From: Syntrophorhabdaceae bacterium
Lineage (GTDB): Bacteria > Desulfobacterota > Syntrophorhabdia > Syntrophorhabdales > Syntrophorhabdaceae
Direction of reading: 5' to 3'
Assembly (NCBI GenBank): GCA_026415675.1
Contig: JAOAGQ010000057.1
Location: 1-60,279 of the forward strand
DNA length: 60,279 nt
Shown: positions 1-7,039 of the stretch, in pieces
Layout of the letters: every line of letters begins with the position of its first letter
Numbering within the stretch: the stretch's first letter is position 1
Notes under the pieces: model-generated
Told to the model about the DNA's origin: nothing
The model's input: the letters and a program-made list of their open reading frames with translations, nothing else
Database searches by the model: none
Made by a program: the position numbers and the translations under genes

Positions 1-1
1 G

Positions 2-109
2 ATGCTTGCCCTGATCTTTGTATTTGGGATAATCGTCTTTATCTCCATGGAGATTGTGAAAAAGATATTAAGGAAGAAGATGTCCGCCGTCACATGGAGA
101 GAGATATAG
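2..109 (+). CDS. ABC transporter permease, C-terminal fragment
   Basis: Only the last 35 codons of a gene entering from the left are present, ending in TAG at 107-109. The peptide is a hydrophobic segment (ALIFVFGIIVFISMEIV) followed by a basic tail ending TWRE. This is the usual last membrane helix and cytoplasmic end of a NitT/TauT-type (SsuC/TauC-like) ABC permease. The family call rests on this tail alone, so it is tentative. The ATG at position 2 is in frame but is most likely internal to the real gene. Confidence 0.4.
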   Translation: MLALIFVFGIIVFISMEIVKKILRKKMSAVTWREI

Positions 110-132
110 GGGTTTTTAAAGAAAAATGGTGT

Positions 133-148
133 GTTAAAATGTTTTAAC
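133..148. repeat. AT-rich inverted repeat
   Basis: GTTAAAA-TG-TTTTAAC forms 7-bp perfect arms around a 2-base centre, 24 bases after the permease stop codon. It could be a protein site or a weak hairpin. It lacks the GC stem expected of a terminator. Confidence 0.35.
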
Positions 149-150
149 GA

Positions 151-227
151 GGGTAAAATATGAGGGGGGAAGGTTTGTCTGAGATAACCTTTAGCCCCCT
201 CATAAAAGCTTAAAAGAGTTTTTACCC
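151..227. repeat. nested inverted repeat (three stacked stems)
   Basis: Three inverted repeats are nested in one 77-base element. The outer arms are GGGTAAAA (151-158) and TTTTACCC (220-227). The middle arms are ATGAGGGGG (160-168) and CCCCCTCAT (195-203). The inner arms are AGGTT (171-175) and AACCT (186-190). As RNA it would fold into one long hairpin. No T-run follows on either strand, so it is not a standard intrinsic terminator. It lies in the 306-base gap between the permease tail and the tRNA. A separate 8-bp hairpin is at 272-294 (CTTGGCAT/ATGCCAGG). I see no gene in 110-415. Confidence 0.5.
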
Positions 228-415
228 TATATAAAATTGGATATCACTACTTTTTATTCGGTTCGTCTATGCTTGGCATCAATCATATGCCAGGACTTCG
301 TGAGAGTATCGTTCTTTTTTCCTTTTATTGCCCTTTAGAGCATTGATTTACTCGGCTTTTCCTTTTAGATGGGTAGCTTTTGATAAAGTTTAACATTTTA
401 GGAGAAAAGATTTTA

Positions 416-490
416 TGGTAGGCGCAAGGGGTATTGAACCCCTGACCTCTACCGCGTCAAGGTAGCGCTCTCCCACTGAGCTATGCGCCT
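416..490 (-). tRNA. tRNA-Val (anticodon GAC)
   Basis: The minus strand gives a complete cloverleaf. The acceptor stem is AGGCGCA pairing with TGCGCCT. The anticodon stem CTACC/GGTAG encloses loop TTGACGC with anticodon GAC (valine, GUC codons). The T loop has the usual GGTTCAATACC form. Discriminator A is followed by an encoded CCA (418-416). Confidence 0.93.
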
Positions 491-506
491 ATTGATTTAT
501 ATGGTT

Positions 507-535
507 TTTATATCAACAAACATGAACCATGTCAA
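507..535 (-). promoter_or_regulatory. sigma-70 promoter of tRNA-Val
   Basis: On the minus strand, TTGACA (535-530) and TATAAA (512-507) are separated by 17 bases. The predicted start lies about 10 bases before the mature tRNA 5' end. Confidence 0.65.
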
Positions 536-603
536 GGCCATTTATGTACTTTTCTCTCTCAACAGGTATCCGTTATTGAGATAACCCTTTCTCGCTACTT
601 ATG

Positions 604-615
604 TTCGGTACCGAA
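604..615. promoter_or_regulatory. 12-bp perfect palindrome upstream of fluoride leader
   Basis: TTCGGTACCGAA is a perfect 12-bp palindrome. It sits about 33 bases upstream of a TATATT -10-like box (648-653) that would start RNA near 660, just before the fluoride riboswitch. It may be an operator; no cognate regulator is evident. Confidence 0.3.
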
Positions 616-666
616 ATGGCAGGTGGCAATTATCTAAGGAAATGTGGTATATTATAGGCCTACATA

Positions 667-717
667 AGGGGATGGGGTTCCCCTCTAAAAGCCCTGGCCT
701 GGCTGATAACTCCTGCC
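667..717 (+). promoter_or_regulatory. fluoride riboswitch (crcB motif)
   Basis: The element has the crcB-motif layout. Stem 1 is AGGGG/CCCCT (667-671 with 680-684), closing an 8-base loop ATGGGGTT. A short GCC/GGC stem follows (691-693 with 701-703). Then comes the conserved stretch GCTGATAACTCCTGC. The loop bases GGGGTT (674-679) can pair with AACTCC (708-713), giving the pseudoknot that defines this riboswitch. It lies 58 bases upstream of a cation/proton antiporter gene, a class of gene known to be controlled by fluoride riboswitches. No intrinsic terminator follows, so control may act on translation or on a later structure; that part is inference. Confidence 0.82.
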
Positions 718-774
718 AGAAGGTAATAACCCTTCAAAAAAAGGCCATAGATAAACTCACGGAGGACTTACGTT

Positions 775-1977
775 ATGGAACATATTTTCTTTACAGCCGC
801 CCTCTGGCTCGGTCTTGCGGTTATAGCCTCTATTATCGCATATCATCTTAAGATTTCCATAGCCCTTGTGGAGATATGTGTGGGGGTGGCGGTTGCTGCA
901 GTTATACATTACTACGGTTTCAACGATATACTCGGTGTAAACCAGGAATGGCTAAGGTTCCTTGCCTCAGCTGGTGCTGTTATGCTTACCTTTCTTGCAG
1001 GGGCCGAACTCGAGCCGGAGGTTATGAGAAAAAAGATAAAAGAGGCGAATGTAGTCGGTCTTATTGGCTTTTTTTCCCCTTTTATCGGATGTTCTCTCGT
1101 TGCAAGGTATATCCTGGGATGGGACATAAGGGCAAGCCTCCTTGCAGGGGTGGCCTTGTCTACCACATCTATGGCTGTTGTTTATGCTGTTCTTCTCGAG
1201 ACCAGCCTCAACAGGACAGAATTCGGTAAAGGGATACTCGCCGCATGCTTTATAAACGATCTCGGTACGGTGATCGCTCTTGGGCTTATATTCGCCCCCT
1301 TTACAGTAAAGACAATAATTTTCGGAGCGCTTACCCTTGTCGTCCTCTTTATACTTCCATCCATCTCGAATCGGCTCAAAAAAATTTATGCAGGAAGGAC
1401 TGCTGCTATCAGGACAAAATGGGTTGCCATGGTGCTATTTAGTTTAGGTGCCTTTGCCCTCTGGGCAGGGAGTGAAGCGGTGCTTCCTGCATACCTTGTT
1501 GGGATGGTACTCGCAGAATTTTCGAGCAGTGATACATTGTGGTTAAGGCGCATAAGAACCTTGACTACAGGTTTTTTAACCCCTTTCTATTTTATAAGGG
1601 CAGGAACACTGGTAAGTCTTATGTCCCTTATAGGAGCCCCTTTAGTCTTTTTAGTGCTGTTTGGGGGTAAAGTTGTCTCAAAGATTTTCGGTCTATATCC
1701 CTTTATATCCATTTTCAGACAAAGAAAAGACGAAAGATGGTATTATACACTTATGATGTCAACAGGTCTTACCTTCGGTACGATATCTGCATTATACGGT
1801 TTTACCCACGGTATCGTGAGCCAGGCCCAGTATTCCTTCCTCGTCGCCGCTGTTATCGGTAGTGCGGTGATCCCAACTATCATTGCAAATATCCTCTTTT
1901 TACCCCGACATCTGATCCCCGAGGCGATCCCTATTACAGATGCGGAGGTGTCTGAAGAGACCCCTGCCGATGAGTGA
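775..1977 (+). CDS. Na+/H+ (cation:proton) antiporter, CPA family
   Basis: This is a 400-residue polytopic membrane protein with about 11-12 hydrophobic segments and no soluble C-terminal TrkA domain. The motif CFINDLGTV around residue 163 holds the Asn-Asp pair typical of proton-coupled exchangers. It resembles the membrane part of KefB/NapA-type antiporters. The start is supported by GGAGG at 766-770, 4 bases before the ATG. A fluoride riboswitch precedes it, so it probably moves ions to offset fluoride or proton stress. It overlaps the next gene by 8 bases, indicating an operon. The ion transported is not shown by the sequence. Confidence 0.8.
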   Translation: MEHIFFTAALWLGLAVIASIIAYHLKISIALVEICVGVAVAAVIHYYGFNDILGVNQEWLRFLASAGAVMLTFLAGAELEPEVMRKKIKEANVVGLIGFFSPFIGCSLVARYILGWDIRASLLAGVALSTTSMAVVYAVLLETSLNRTEFGKGILAACFINDLGTVIALGLIFAPFTVKTIIFGALTLVVLFILPSISNRLKKIYAGRTAAIRTKWVAMVLFSLGAFALWAGSEAVLPAYLVGMVLAEFSSSDTLWLRRIRTLTTGFLTPFYFIRAGTLVSLMSLIGAPLVFLVLFGGKVVSKIFGLYPFISIFRQRKDERWYYTLMMSTGLTFGTISALYGFTHGIVSQAQYSFLVAAVIGSAVIPTIIANILFLPRHLIPEAIPITDAEVSEETPADE

Positions 1978-3157
1978 GATAAAAAAAGATACTCGATATA
2001 TAAAAAAGGCTACCCTTCTCGTTGTCCTTTTAGGCCTCGTGAGTCTCTTTGCGGATCTCACCTATGAGGGGGCACGAAGCGTGATTGGGCCCTATCTCAA
2101 CATACTCGGAGCATCGGCGCTTGTGGTGGGTATGGTTTCAGGTTTCGGTGAACTTATCGGTTATGGAGTGAGGGTCTTATCCGGGATTGTAAGCGATAAG
2201 ACCAAGCGGTACTGGACAGTGACTATCGTGGGATATTTTTTAAATATGGTTGCCCCTCCAGCCCTTGCCCTTACATTAAACTGGGAGTCTGCCTCTCTTT
2301 TTATAATCCTTGAGAGGCTCGGTAAGGCCATTAGAACCCCGGCAAGGGATACGATATTGGCTTCAGGAACAGGATCCTTGAAAAAAGGCTGGGTATTCGG
2401 CATCCATGAGGCCATGGATCAGATAGGGGCGATAATGGGGCCCCTTATGATCTCCTTTGTTATCTCTCTTAAAGGGGATTACAGGTACGGTTTTGCGATA
2501 TTGACGATTCCTGCCTTTCTTGCCCTCACCATTCTCTTTATAGTGAGGTTTATATATCCTGACCCGGAGGGGATTAAGGGGAGGGAAGAAGAAGTCCTCC
2601 TGGATAAGCCCTTTTCTAAATCGTTTTTTACCTATCTCGCCGTTACGTCCTTTATCGGTATGGGATTTGTAGATTTTGCCATCATTGGTTATCACGTAAA
2701 AACGAAAGGAATTTTCTCAGATGAGGTCATCCCTCTCCTCTATGCCTTTGCAATGGGCGTTGACGGTATAACTGCCCTTATTCTCGGGAGACTATACGAT
2801 AAAAAAGGAGATTCCCTATTGGCCCCCCTGATATATATTGGCGCCCTCTCTTCTCTTTTCATCTTCTATCCCCACCCATACTCAATCGTCTTTGGTTTGG
2901 TGCTTTGGGGTATAAGTATGGGGGCTATAGAATCGGCATTCAGAGCATACATCTTTTCACTTGTCCCAACGGGAAGGATGGCAACCGGTTATGGGATCTT
3001 CCACGGGGTATTCGGTGTATCCTGGTTTATCGGTAGTGTAATCATAGGACTTTTATATACCCGTTCTATCCTTTTCGCCTCCCTTTTTTCCTGTGCCATC
3101 CAGCTCTTATCCATTCCTTTTATATTCTATATACACATCGAAAAGAAAAGGGTCTGA
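1970..3157 (+). CDS. MFS transporter, substrate unknown
   Basis: This is a 395-residue, 11-12 helix major facilitator protein. Early motifs include LFADLTYEGARSVIGPYL and the loop SGIVSDKTKRYW, an MFS motif-A-like turn. I start it at ATG 1970, which overlaps the antiporter stop. An upstream in-frame ATG at 1940 would add a basic peptide MRRCLKRPLP and extend the overlap. The overlap puts it in the fluoride-riboswitch transcript, so it may export a compound linked to fluoride or acid stress. The substrate cannot be read from the sequence. Confidence 0.75.
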   Translation: MSEIKKDTRYIKKATLLVVLLGLVSLFADLTYEGARSVIGPYLNILGASALVVGMVSGFGELIGYGVRVLSGIVSDKTKRYWTVTIVGYFLNMVAPPALALTLNWESASLFIILERLGKAIRTPARDTILASGTGSLKKGWVFGIHEAMDQIGAIMGPLMISFVISLKGDYRYGFAILTIPAFLALTILFIVRFIYPDPEGIKGREEEVLLDKPFSKSFFTYLAVTSFIGMGFVDFAIIGYHVKTKGIFSDEVIPLLYAFAMGVDGITALILGRLYDKKGDSLLAPLIYIGALSSLFIFYPHPYSIVFGLVLWGISMGAIESAFRAYIFSLVPTGRMATGYGIFHGVFGVSWFIGSVIIGLLYTRSILFASLFSCAIQLLSIPFIFYIHIEKKRV

Positions 3158-3282
3158 AATTTGTATTCTACCTTGCCGACGAAGACTATACCTTGAATCA
3201 TCATTTATAAAAAACTGGAAATCTGAAAAGCATGGTGGCCTTGATTCGTCCCATTACGCCATTATTTATACATAGAATTTAG

Positions 3283-3311
3283 TTGACTTAACGGGGAATC
3301 TTCCTTATATA
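3283..3311 (+). promoter_or_regulatory. sigma-70 promoter of PAS sensor gene
   Basis: TTGACT (3283-3288) and TATATA (3306-3311) are separated by 17 bases. RNA would start near 3318, only about 14 bases before the first ATG, and I see no clear Shine-Dalgarno sequence. The rest of the gap 3158-3282 shows nothing I can name. Confidence 0.5.
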
Positions 3312-3331
3312 TTCGTATAAAATTCTGCTTT

Positions 3332-5080
3332 ATGCTTAATAAAATGGCGAAAAAAATTAATTGGGTTTTATTCTTCTTATCTTTTCTTTCTCTTCTGTTG
3401 TATACACCGACGTTATTCTCAAAAGAAGTTAAGAAGGTATTGATCATCCACTCATACCATCATGATTTTGAATGGACCGATGGTGTGCAATCGGGAATTA
3501 GAGATACATTAAAAAGCGAAAAGGGTATAGAGTTATATACCGAGTATATGGATTTGATAAGACACCCCTCTACCGATGAGTACCTGAATGCTTTGGAAAA
3601 ATTATATCAGGTTAGATATGTAACAAAAGATAATAAACCAGATGTCATCGTTGTTGTTGATGACAATGCCTTTGAATTTGTTTTAAAGAGAAGAGAAAGG
3701 CTCTTTGATGGTATCCCTCTCGTATTCTGTGGCGTAAATGATTTTGATTTAAAAAGTATAAAAGGGATCAAAAAGATCACAGGGGTGAACGAGAAGAAAT
3801 CCATAAGAGAGACGATAGAACTCGCCATGAACCTCTCCAAGAATCCAAAAAATCTTGCCGTTATCGCAGGAGAGAGGCGATCGGAGAGGATAAACCTTGA
3901 ACAATTTAAAAAGGAGATAAAAAGCATAAAACACAACCTTAATATTGTTTATTTAAATGGCCTTGAATTGGATGAGATCAGAAGAAAGATAGGGGAGTTA
4001 AGTGAAGAAGATATCGTTATCTTCCTTTCCTACTTAAGAACGGCCAAGGGCAATGTATTTTCATTGGATGAGGCTTTAAGGGCTTTAACAAATAGCACTA
4101 AAGCGAAGATTTACGGTACGAATGATGTTCAAATAAAATATGGTGTTATCGGTGGGAAGGTCGTCTATGCCCATACACAGGGGGAAGAGGCGGCAAAAAT
4201 GGTGAAAAAGATCCTAAGCGGGGTTGACGCTGATAATATACCGATCCTAATGGATAGCCCGAATAGATATTTGTTCGATGGTGTCGCTTTAAAGAAACAT
4301 GGAATAAGTCTTACTCAGCTTCCAAAAGGCTCGATCATCATAAATAAGGCCCCGGAGCAACTCGTTGGAGAGTGGAAAGGCATCATAGAATCAAGTAGGC
4401 TCTTCTCATATGAGTTTTTTAGAAATCATGGCACGGTGATGCTTATTATAGACCCCACGACAGGTACCATTCTCGATGCCAATGAAACGGCAAGGCTATT
4501 TTACGGTTACCAGGAGTTGGTGGGTAAAAAAATACAGGAGATCAATACATTAACAGAAGAAGAGGTAAAGCAGGAGATGCAAAAGGCAAAGGCTACCAAA
4601 AAAAATTTTTTTAATTTCAGACATCGCCTGTCAAACGGTGATATAAGGGATGTGGAGGTTTATTCATATCCCGTTCGGATAAAAGATAAAACATTGCTCT
4701 TCTCAATAATTTTTGATGTCACAGAGAAATTAAGGGCCCTACGCCTAAGGGAAGAGAAGGATAGGATGTTCATGTATTTTATGATCATTCTGACGCTATT
4801 ACTCGTCTCTTTTTCATCACTATTGATTTTTTATCTCTTTAAAAGAAGGGCATACGAAAGAGACCTTTTGGAAAAAAATAAAAAATTGGAGGAAGCAAAA
4901 GCCGAGATAAAGACCTTATCGGGTATTATCCCCATATGTATGCATTGCAAAAAGATAAGGGATGATAAAGGGTACTGGAATCACCTTGAAAAATTTATTT
5001 CGGAACATTCGGATGCGATGTTCAGCCACAGTCTATGCCCTGATTGTCAGGAAAAGTATTACAAGGATTTTGTAAAATAA
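3332..5080 (+). CDS. membrane-anchored sensor: ABC substrate-binding-like domain, PAS, Cys-rich tail
   Basis: The 582-residue protein starts with a signal or anchor segment (about residues 8-30). It continues with a periplasmic domain like the ABC_sub_bind family (about 35-330; VLIIHSYHHDFEWTDGVQ). A PAS domain follows (about 365-475), then a membrane helix (about 485-510) and a short coiled coil. The C-terminal domain has two Cys pairs, CMHCKKIRDDKGYW and CPDCQEKYY, a probable metal-binding module common in Desulfobacterota sensors. No kinase, cyclase or methyl-accepting domain is present, so its output is unclear. It may pass a signal by protein contact. A second ATG at 3344 is an equally possible start. 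Confidence 0.7.
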   Translation: MLNKMAKKINWVLFFLSFLSLLLYTPTLFSKEVKKVLIIHSYHHDFEWTDGVQSGIRDTLKSEKGIELYTEYMDLIRHPSTDEYLNALEKLYQVRYVTKDNKPDVIVVVDDNAFEFVLKRRERLFDGIPLVFCGVNDFDLKSIKGIKKITGVNEKKSIRETIELAMNLSKNPKNLAVIAGERRSERINLEQFKKEIKSIKHNLNIVYLNGLELDEIRRKIGELSEEDIVIFLSYLRTAKGNVFSLDEALRALTNSTKAKIYGTNDVQIKYGVIGGKVVYAHTQGEEAAKMVKKILSGVDADNIPILMDSPNRYLFDGVALKKHGISLTQLPKGSIIINKAPEQLVGEWKGIIESSRLFSYEFFRNHGTVMLIIDPTTGTILDANETARLFYGYQELVGKKIQEINTLTEEEVKQEMQKAKATKKNFFNFRHRLSNGDIRDVEVYSYPVRIKDKTLLFSIIFDVTEKLRALRLREEKDRMFMYFMIILTLLLVSFSSLLIFYLFKRRAYERDLLEKNKKLEEAKAEIKTLSGIIPICMHCKKIRDDKGYWNHLEKFISEHSDAMFSHSLCPDCQEKYYKDFVK

Positions 5081-5116
5081 AAAAGGGGCGTATCTATGTT
5101 CCATACACCCCTTTTT
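5081..5116. terminator. bidirectional terminator
   Basis: AAAAGGGG (5081-5088) pairs with CCCCTTTT (5108-5115). The stem continues GTAT/ATAC past one mismatch. A and T runs on both sides let it serve both convergent genes, the sensor on plus and the glutamate synthase on minus. Confidence 0.8.
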
Positions 5117-5133
5117 GTATCATTGAGAAAATT

Positions 5134-6810
5134 CTACTTTGCCTGAGCTTTCTTGATCCCTGCTTTATACTCTGCATCCAGAATCTTCTTTGCCTGGGCA
5201 TCTAATACATCTGTTATAAAGGGTATATTTGTCTCTTTCTCTGTTTCACGATTTGCCGAGAATATATCGCTTCTTGCAATCTCCGATATCCTGAATTTAC
5301 GGGCGCCAGCCATGAGCTGCTGTAATCCTGCGGCGAGTTTGTCCGCCAGGGTCCACATCGCAATTGCACCGAAGGGTATGTTCTTCATCTCGTCTTCGCC
5401 CACCTTCTTCTGGACATCAAAATAACCGGCAAATATCTCCTCCGGTGTTGAACCCAGCTCTTTAACTGCAGGGGCGAGATCATCCCAATTGCCATTTACA
5501 ATCTTCCTTCTTTCAGGTTTTAAAACACCCTCTATGTTGGAGCCCACAAAGCCAGGAATCATAGCGGCCCTTCCCATACAGATGAGTTTTGTATAAGGTG
5601 CCCCGAGGGCAAGGGCTTTAAATATGTGATCCTCTCTTGCCAGACCGCCTGCAAAGGCAATGTCGACGACCTTTTCTCCTTTTGAGGCAAGTTGCGATGC
5701 ATACTCGTATGTTTTTGCATGGAGGAGTATGGAAGGAACACCCCATGTCTCCATCATATTCCAGGGGCTCATCCCTGTTCCGCCGCCAGAACCATCTACG
5801 GTCAAGAGGTCAAGGCCTGCATCTGAGGCGAATTTAATGGCCATTGCGAGGGCCTCCATACCGTAAGAACCGGTCTTTAGGGAAATCCTCTTAAAGCCTA
5901 TCTTTCGTAGATATTCAACAGATTCCATGAAGGATTCATAGACCTGCTCGGGGGTCGATAGCTCTGTATATCCCAAACGACTGTGTCTTGCAAAGGCCTT
6001 GATCGCACCCTTTTCAAATGCCTTCTGAACCTCGGGCTTTGTTGGATCGGGGTCTACTATATACCCCCTGTCTTTCAAAAAGAGGGCATACCCGAGATTA
6101 TCGACCTGAATCTCACCGCCTATATCCTTTGCACCCTGACCCCATTTCAACTCGATTATCACCTTTTCACCGTATTTATTGATAACGTACTCGGCAACGC
6201 CGTTTCTCGTATCCTCAACGTTCATCTGAACGATTATAGCCCCGTATCCATCAAAATAACGGAGATAAGTCTCGATTCTCCTGTCGAGTTCCGGGGCCTT
6301 TATTATCTTGCCGTCCTTTATAACCGACTCTCTGTCAACGCCCACCACATTTTCACCCACAACTATAGGTATCCCGATTAAAGCTGCACCGATAGAAAAG
6401 GAATCCCAGTATTTTGCCGCAATAAAAGTCGAGCCCAGGGCCCCTGTCATGATGGGTAGTCTGCATCTCGTTTTAACCTCGCTCCCAAACTCTGTCTCTA
6501 TGTTTACATTAGGGAAGATACAGTCATCGGATGAGTTCGAAAGGCCGTTGGGTAATCCGTAGGCGCCATAGTTATAACCCTGGATTCTCAATGAATTATA
6601 GGAGACACCGATATGACAGGTATTTGCACTGCCTGCTGTGACAAAACCGAAGTCTCTTGGGTATAATATCTTTCTTCCTTTCAAGCTTGAGAGCCATGTT
6701 TCACATCTCCCCTTACAATCTGCCCTGCATAGAGTACATAAGCCTGATTCAGCGGGGTTTCCCCGGTTTACCGTTCCTATTGCATCGTTTGATTTCGGCC
6801 ATTCTATCAT
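5134..6810 (-). CDS. FMN-binding glutamate synthase family protein
   Basis: The 558-residue protein matches the synthase (FMN, TIM-barrel) domain of glutamate synthase, which makes glutamate from 2-oxoglutarate and ammonia. The N-terminal Cys cluster CTLCRADCKGRCETW suggests an extra metal or Fe-S site. The barrel carries TVDGSGGGTGMSPWNMMETW and GGLAREDH, typical FMN and substrate loops. The glutaminase and large GltB domains are absent, as in archaeal-type enzymes. The start is ATG 6810, 6 bases after AGGAGGT; a longer reading frame runs upstream but has no ribosome site. It is divergent from an NrpR-type regulator gene, with palindromes in its leader, so nitrogen-dependent repression is likely. 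The electron donor is unknown. Confidence 0.82.
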   Translation of the reverse strand: MIEWPKSNDAIGTVNRGNPAESGLCTLCRADCKGRCETWLSSLKGRKILYPRDFGFVTAGSANTCHIGVSYNSLRIQGYNYGAYGLPNGLSNSSDDCIFPNVNIETEFGSEVKTRCRLPIMTGALGSTFIAAKYWDSFSIGAALIGIPIVVGENVVGVDRESVIKDGKIIKAPELDRRIETYLRYFDGYGAIIVQMNVEDTRNGVAEYVINKYGEKVIIELKWGQGAKDIGGEIQVDNLGYALFLKDRGYIVDPDPTKPEVQKAFEKGAIKAFARHSRLGYTELSTPEQVYESFMESVEYLRKIGFKRISLKTGSYGMEALAMAIKFASDAGLDLLTVDGSGGGTGMSPWNMMETWGVPSILLHAKTYEYASQLASKGEKVVDIAFAGGLAREDHIFKALALGAPYTKLICMGRAAMIPGFVGSNIEGVLKPERRKIVNGNWDDLAPAVKELGSTPEEIFAGYFDVQKKVGEDEMKNIPFGAIAMWTLADKLAAGLQQLMAGARKFRISEIARSDIFSANRETEKETNIPFITDVLDAQAKKILDAEYKAGIKKAQAK

Positions 6811-6828
6811 TATTACCTCCTTATATTT

Positions 6829-6842
6829 GGTAATTAAATGCC
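6829..6842 (-). promoter_or_regulatory. candidate NrpR operator 2 (glutamate synthase leader)
   Basis: GGTA-N6-TGCC is a 14-bp imperfect palindrome, 8 bases upstream of the glutamate synthase Shine-Dalgarno. It begins exactly 22 bp (two helical turns) from the next site. Methanogen NrpR binds GGAA-N6-TTCC with the same 14-bp spacing, and its tandem operators lie downstream of the transcription start. Binding here is inference. Confidence 0.45.
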
Positions 6843-6850
6843 AGATAAAT

Positions 6851-6864
6851 GGTAAGTAATTACC
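6851..6864 (-). promoter_or_regulatory. candidate NrpR operator 1 (glutamate synthase leader)
   Basis: GGTAAGTAATTACC is a 14-bp palindrome of the form GGTA-N6-TACC. It lies about 20-33 bases downstream of the predicted glutamate synthase transcription start (near 6883). It pairs with a second site two helical turns away, like the tandem nif operators of Methanococcus. Confidence 0.5.
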
Positions 6865-6889
6865 GTCAAAAAAGTGTTGAAAGTTGTCC

Positions 6890-6918
6890 ATATTAACACT
6901 TAAGTACAATAATGTCAA
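6890..6918 (-). promoter_or_regulatory. sigma-70 promoter of glutamate synthase gene
   Basis: On the minus strand TTGACA (6918-6913) and TAATAT (6895-6890) are 17 bases apart. The predicted start near 6883 leaves a leader of about 73 bases that contains both candidate operators. Confidence 0.65.
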
Positions 6919-6952
6919 GTGAAAATTGATATTAAAAAAGATAAAAATATTA

Positions 6953-6981
6953 TTGATAATTTATCATGCAATAAATATAAT
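6953..6981 (+). promoter_or_regulatory. sigma-70 promoter of the first nrpR gene
   Basis: TTGATA (6953-6958) and TATAAT (6976-6981) are 17 bases apart. RNA would start near 6988, directly before a 12-bp palindrome. Confidence 0.6.
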
Positions 6982-6990
6982 AAAATAATT

Positions 6991-7002
6991 GGCAATATTG
7001 CC
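6991..7002 (+). promoter_or_regulatory. candidate autoregulatory operator of nrpR
   Basis: GGCAATATTGCC is a perfect 12-bp palindrome at about +3 to +14 of the predicted nrpR transcript. It shares the GGxAA...TTxCC form of the two sites in the divergent glutamate synthase leader, but is 2 bp shorter. Confidence 0.45.
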
Positions 7003-7039
7003 GACAAAAATAAAATCTTTGCCGTAAAGGGTGTGTGTT

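Noticed and set aside
642-851. 69-codon open frame on plus before the antiporter
   Set aside because: It covers the fluoride riboswitch and runs into the antiporter in another frame, with no ribosome site. The RNA structure explains the region better.
5983-6381. 132-codon plus-strand open frame inside glutamate synthase
   Set aside because: It is antisense to a well-supported enzyme and shows no protein family features.
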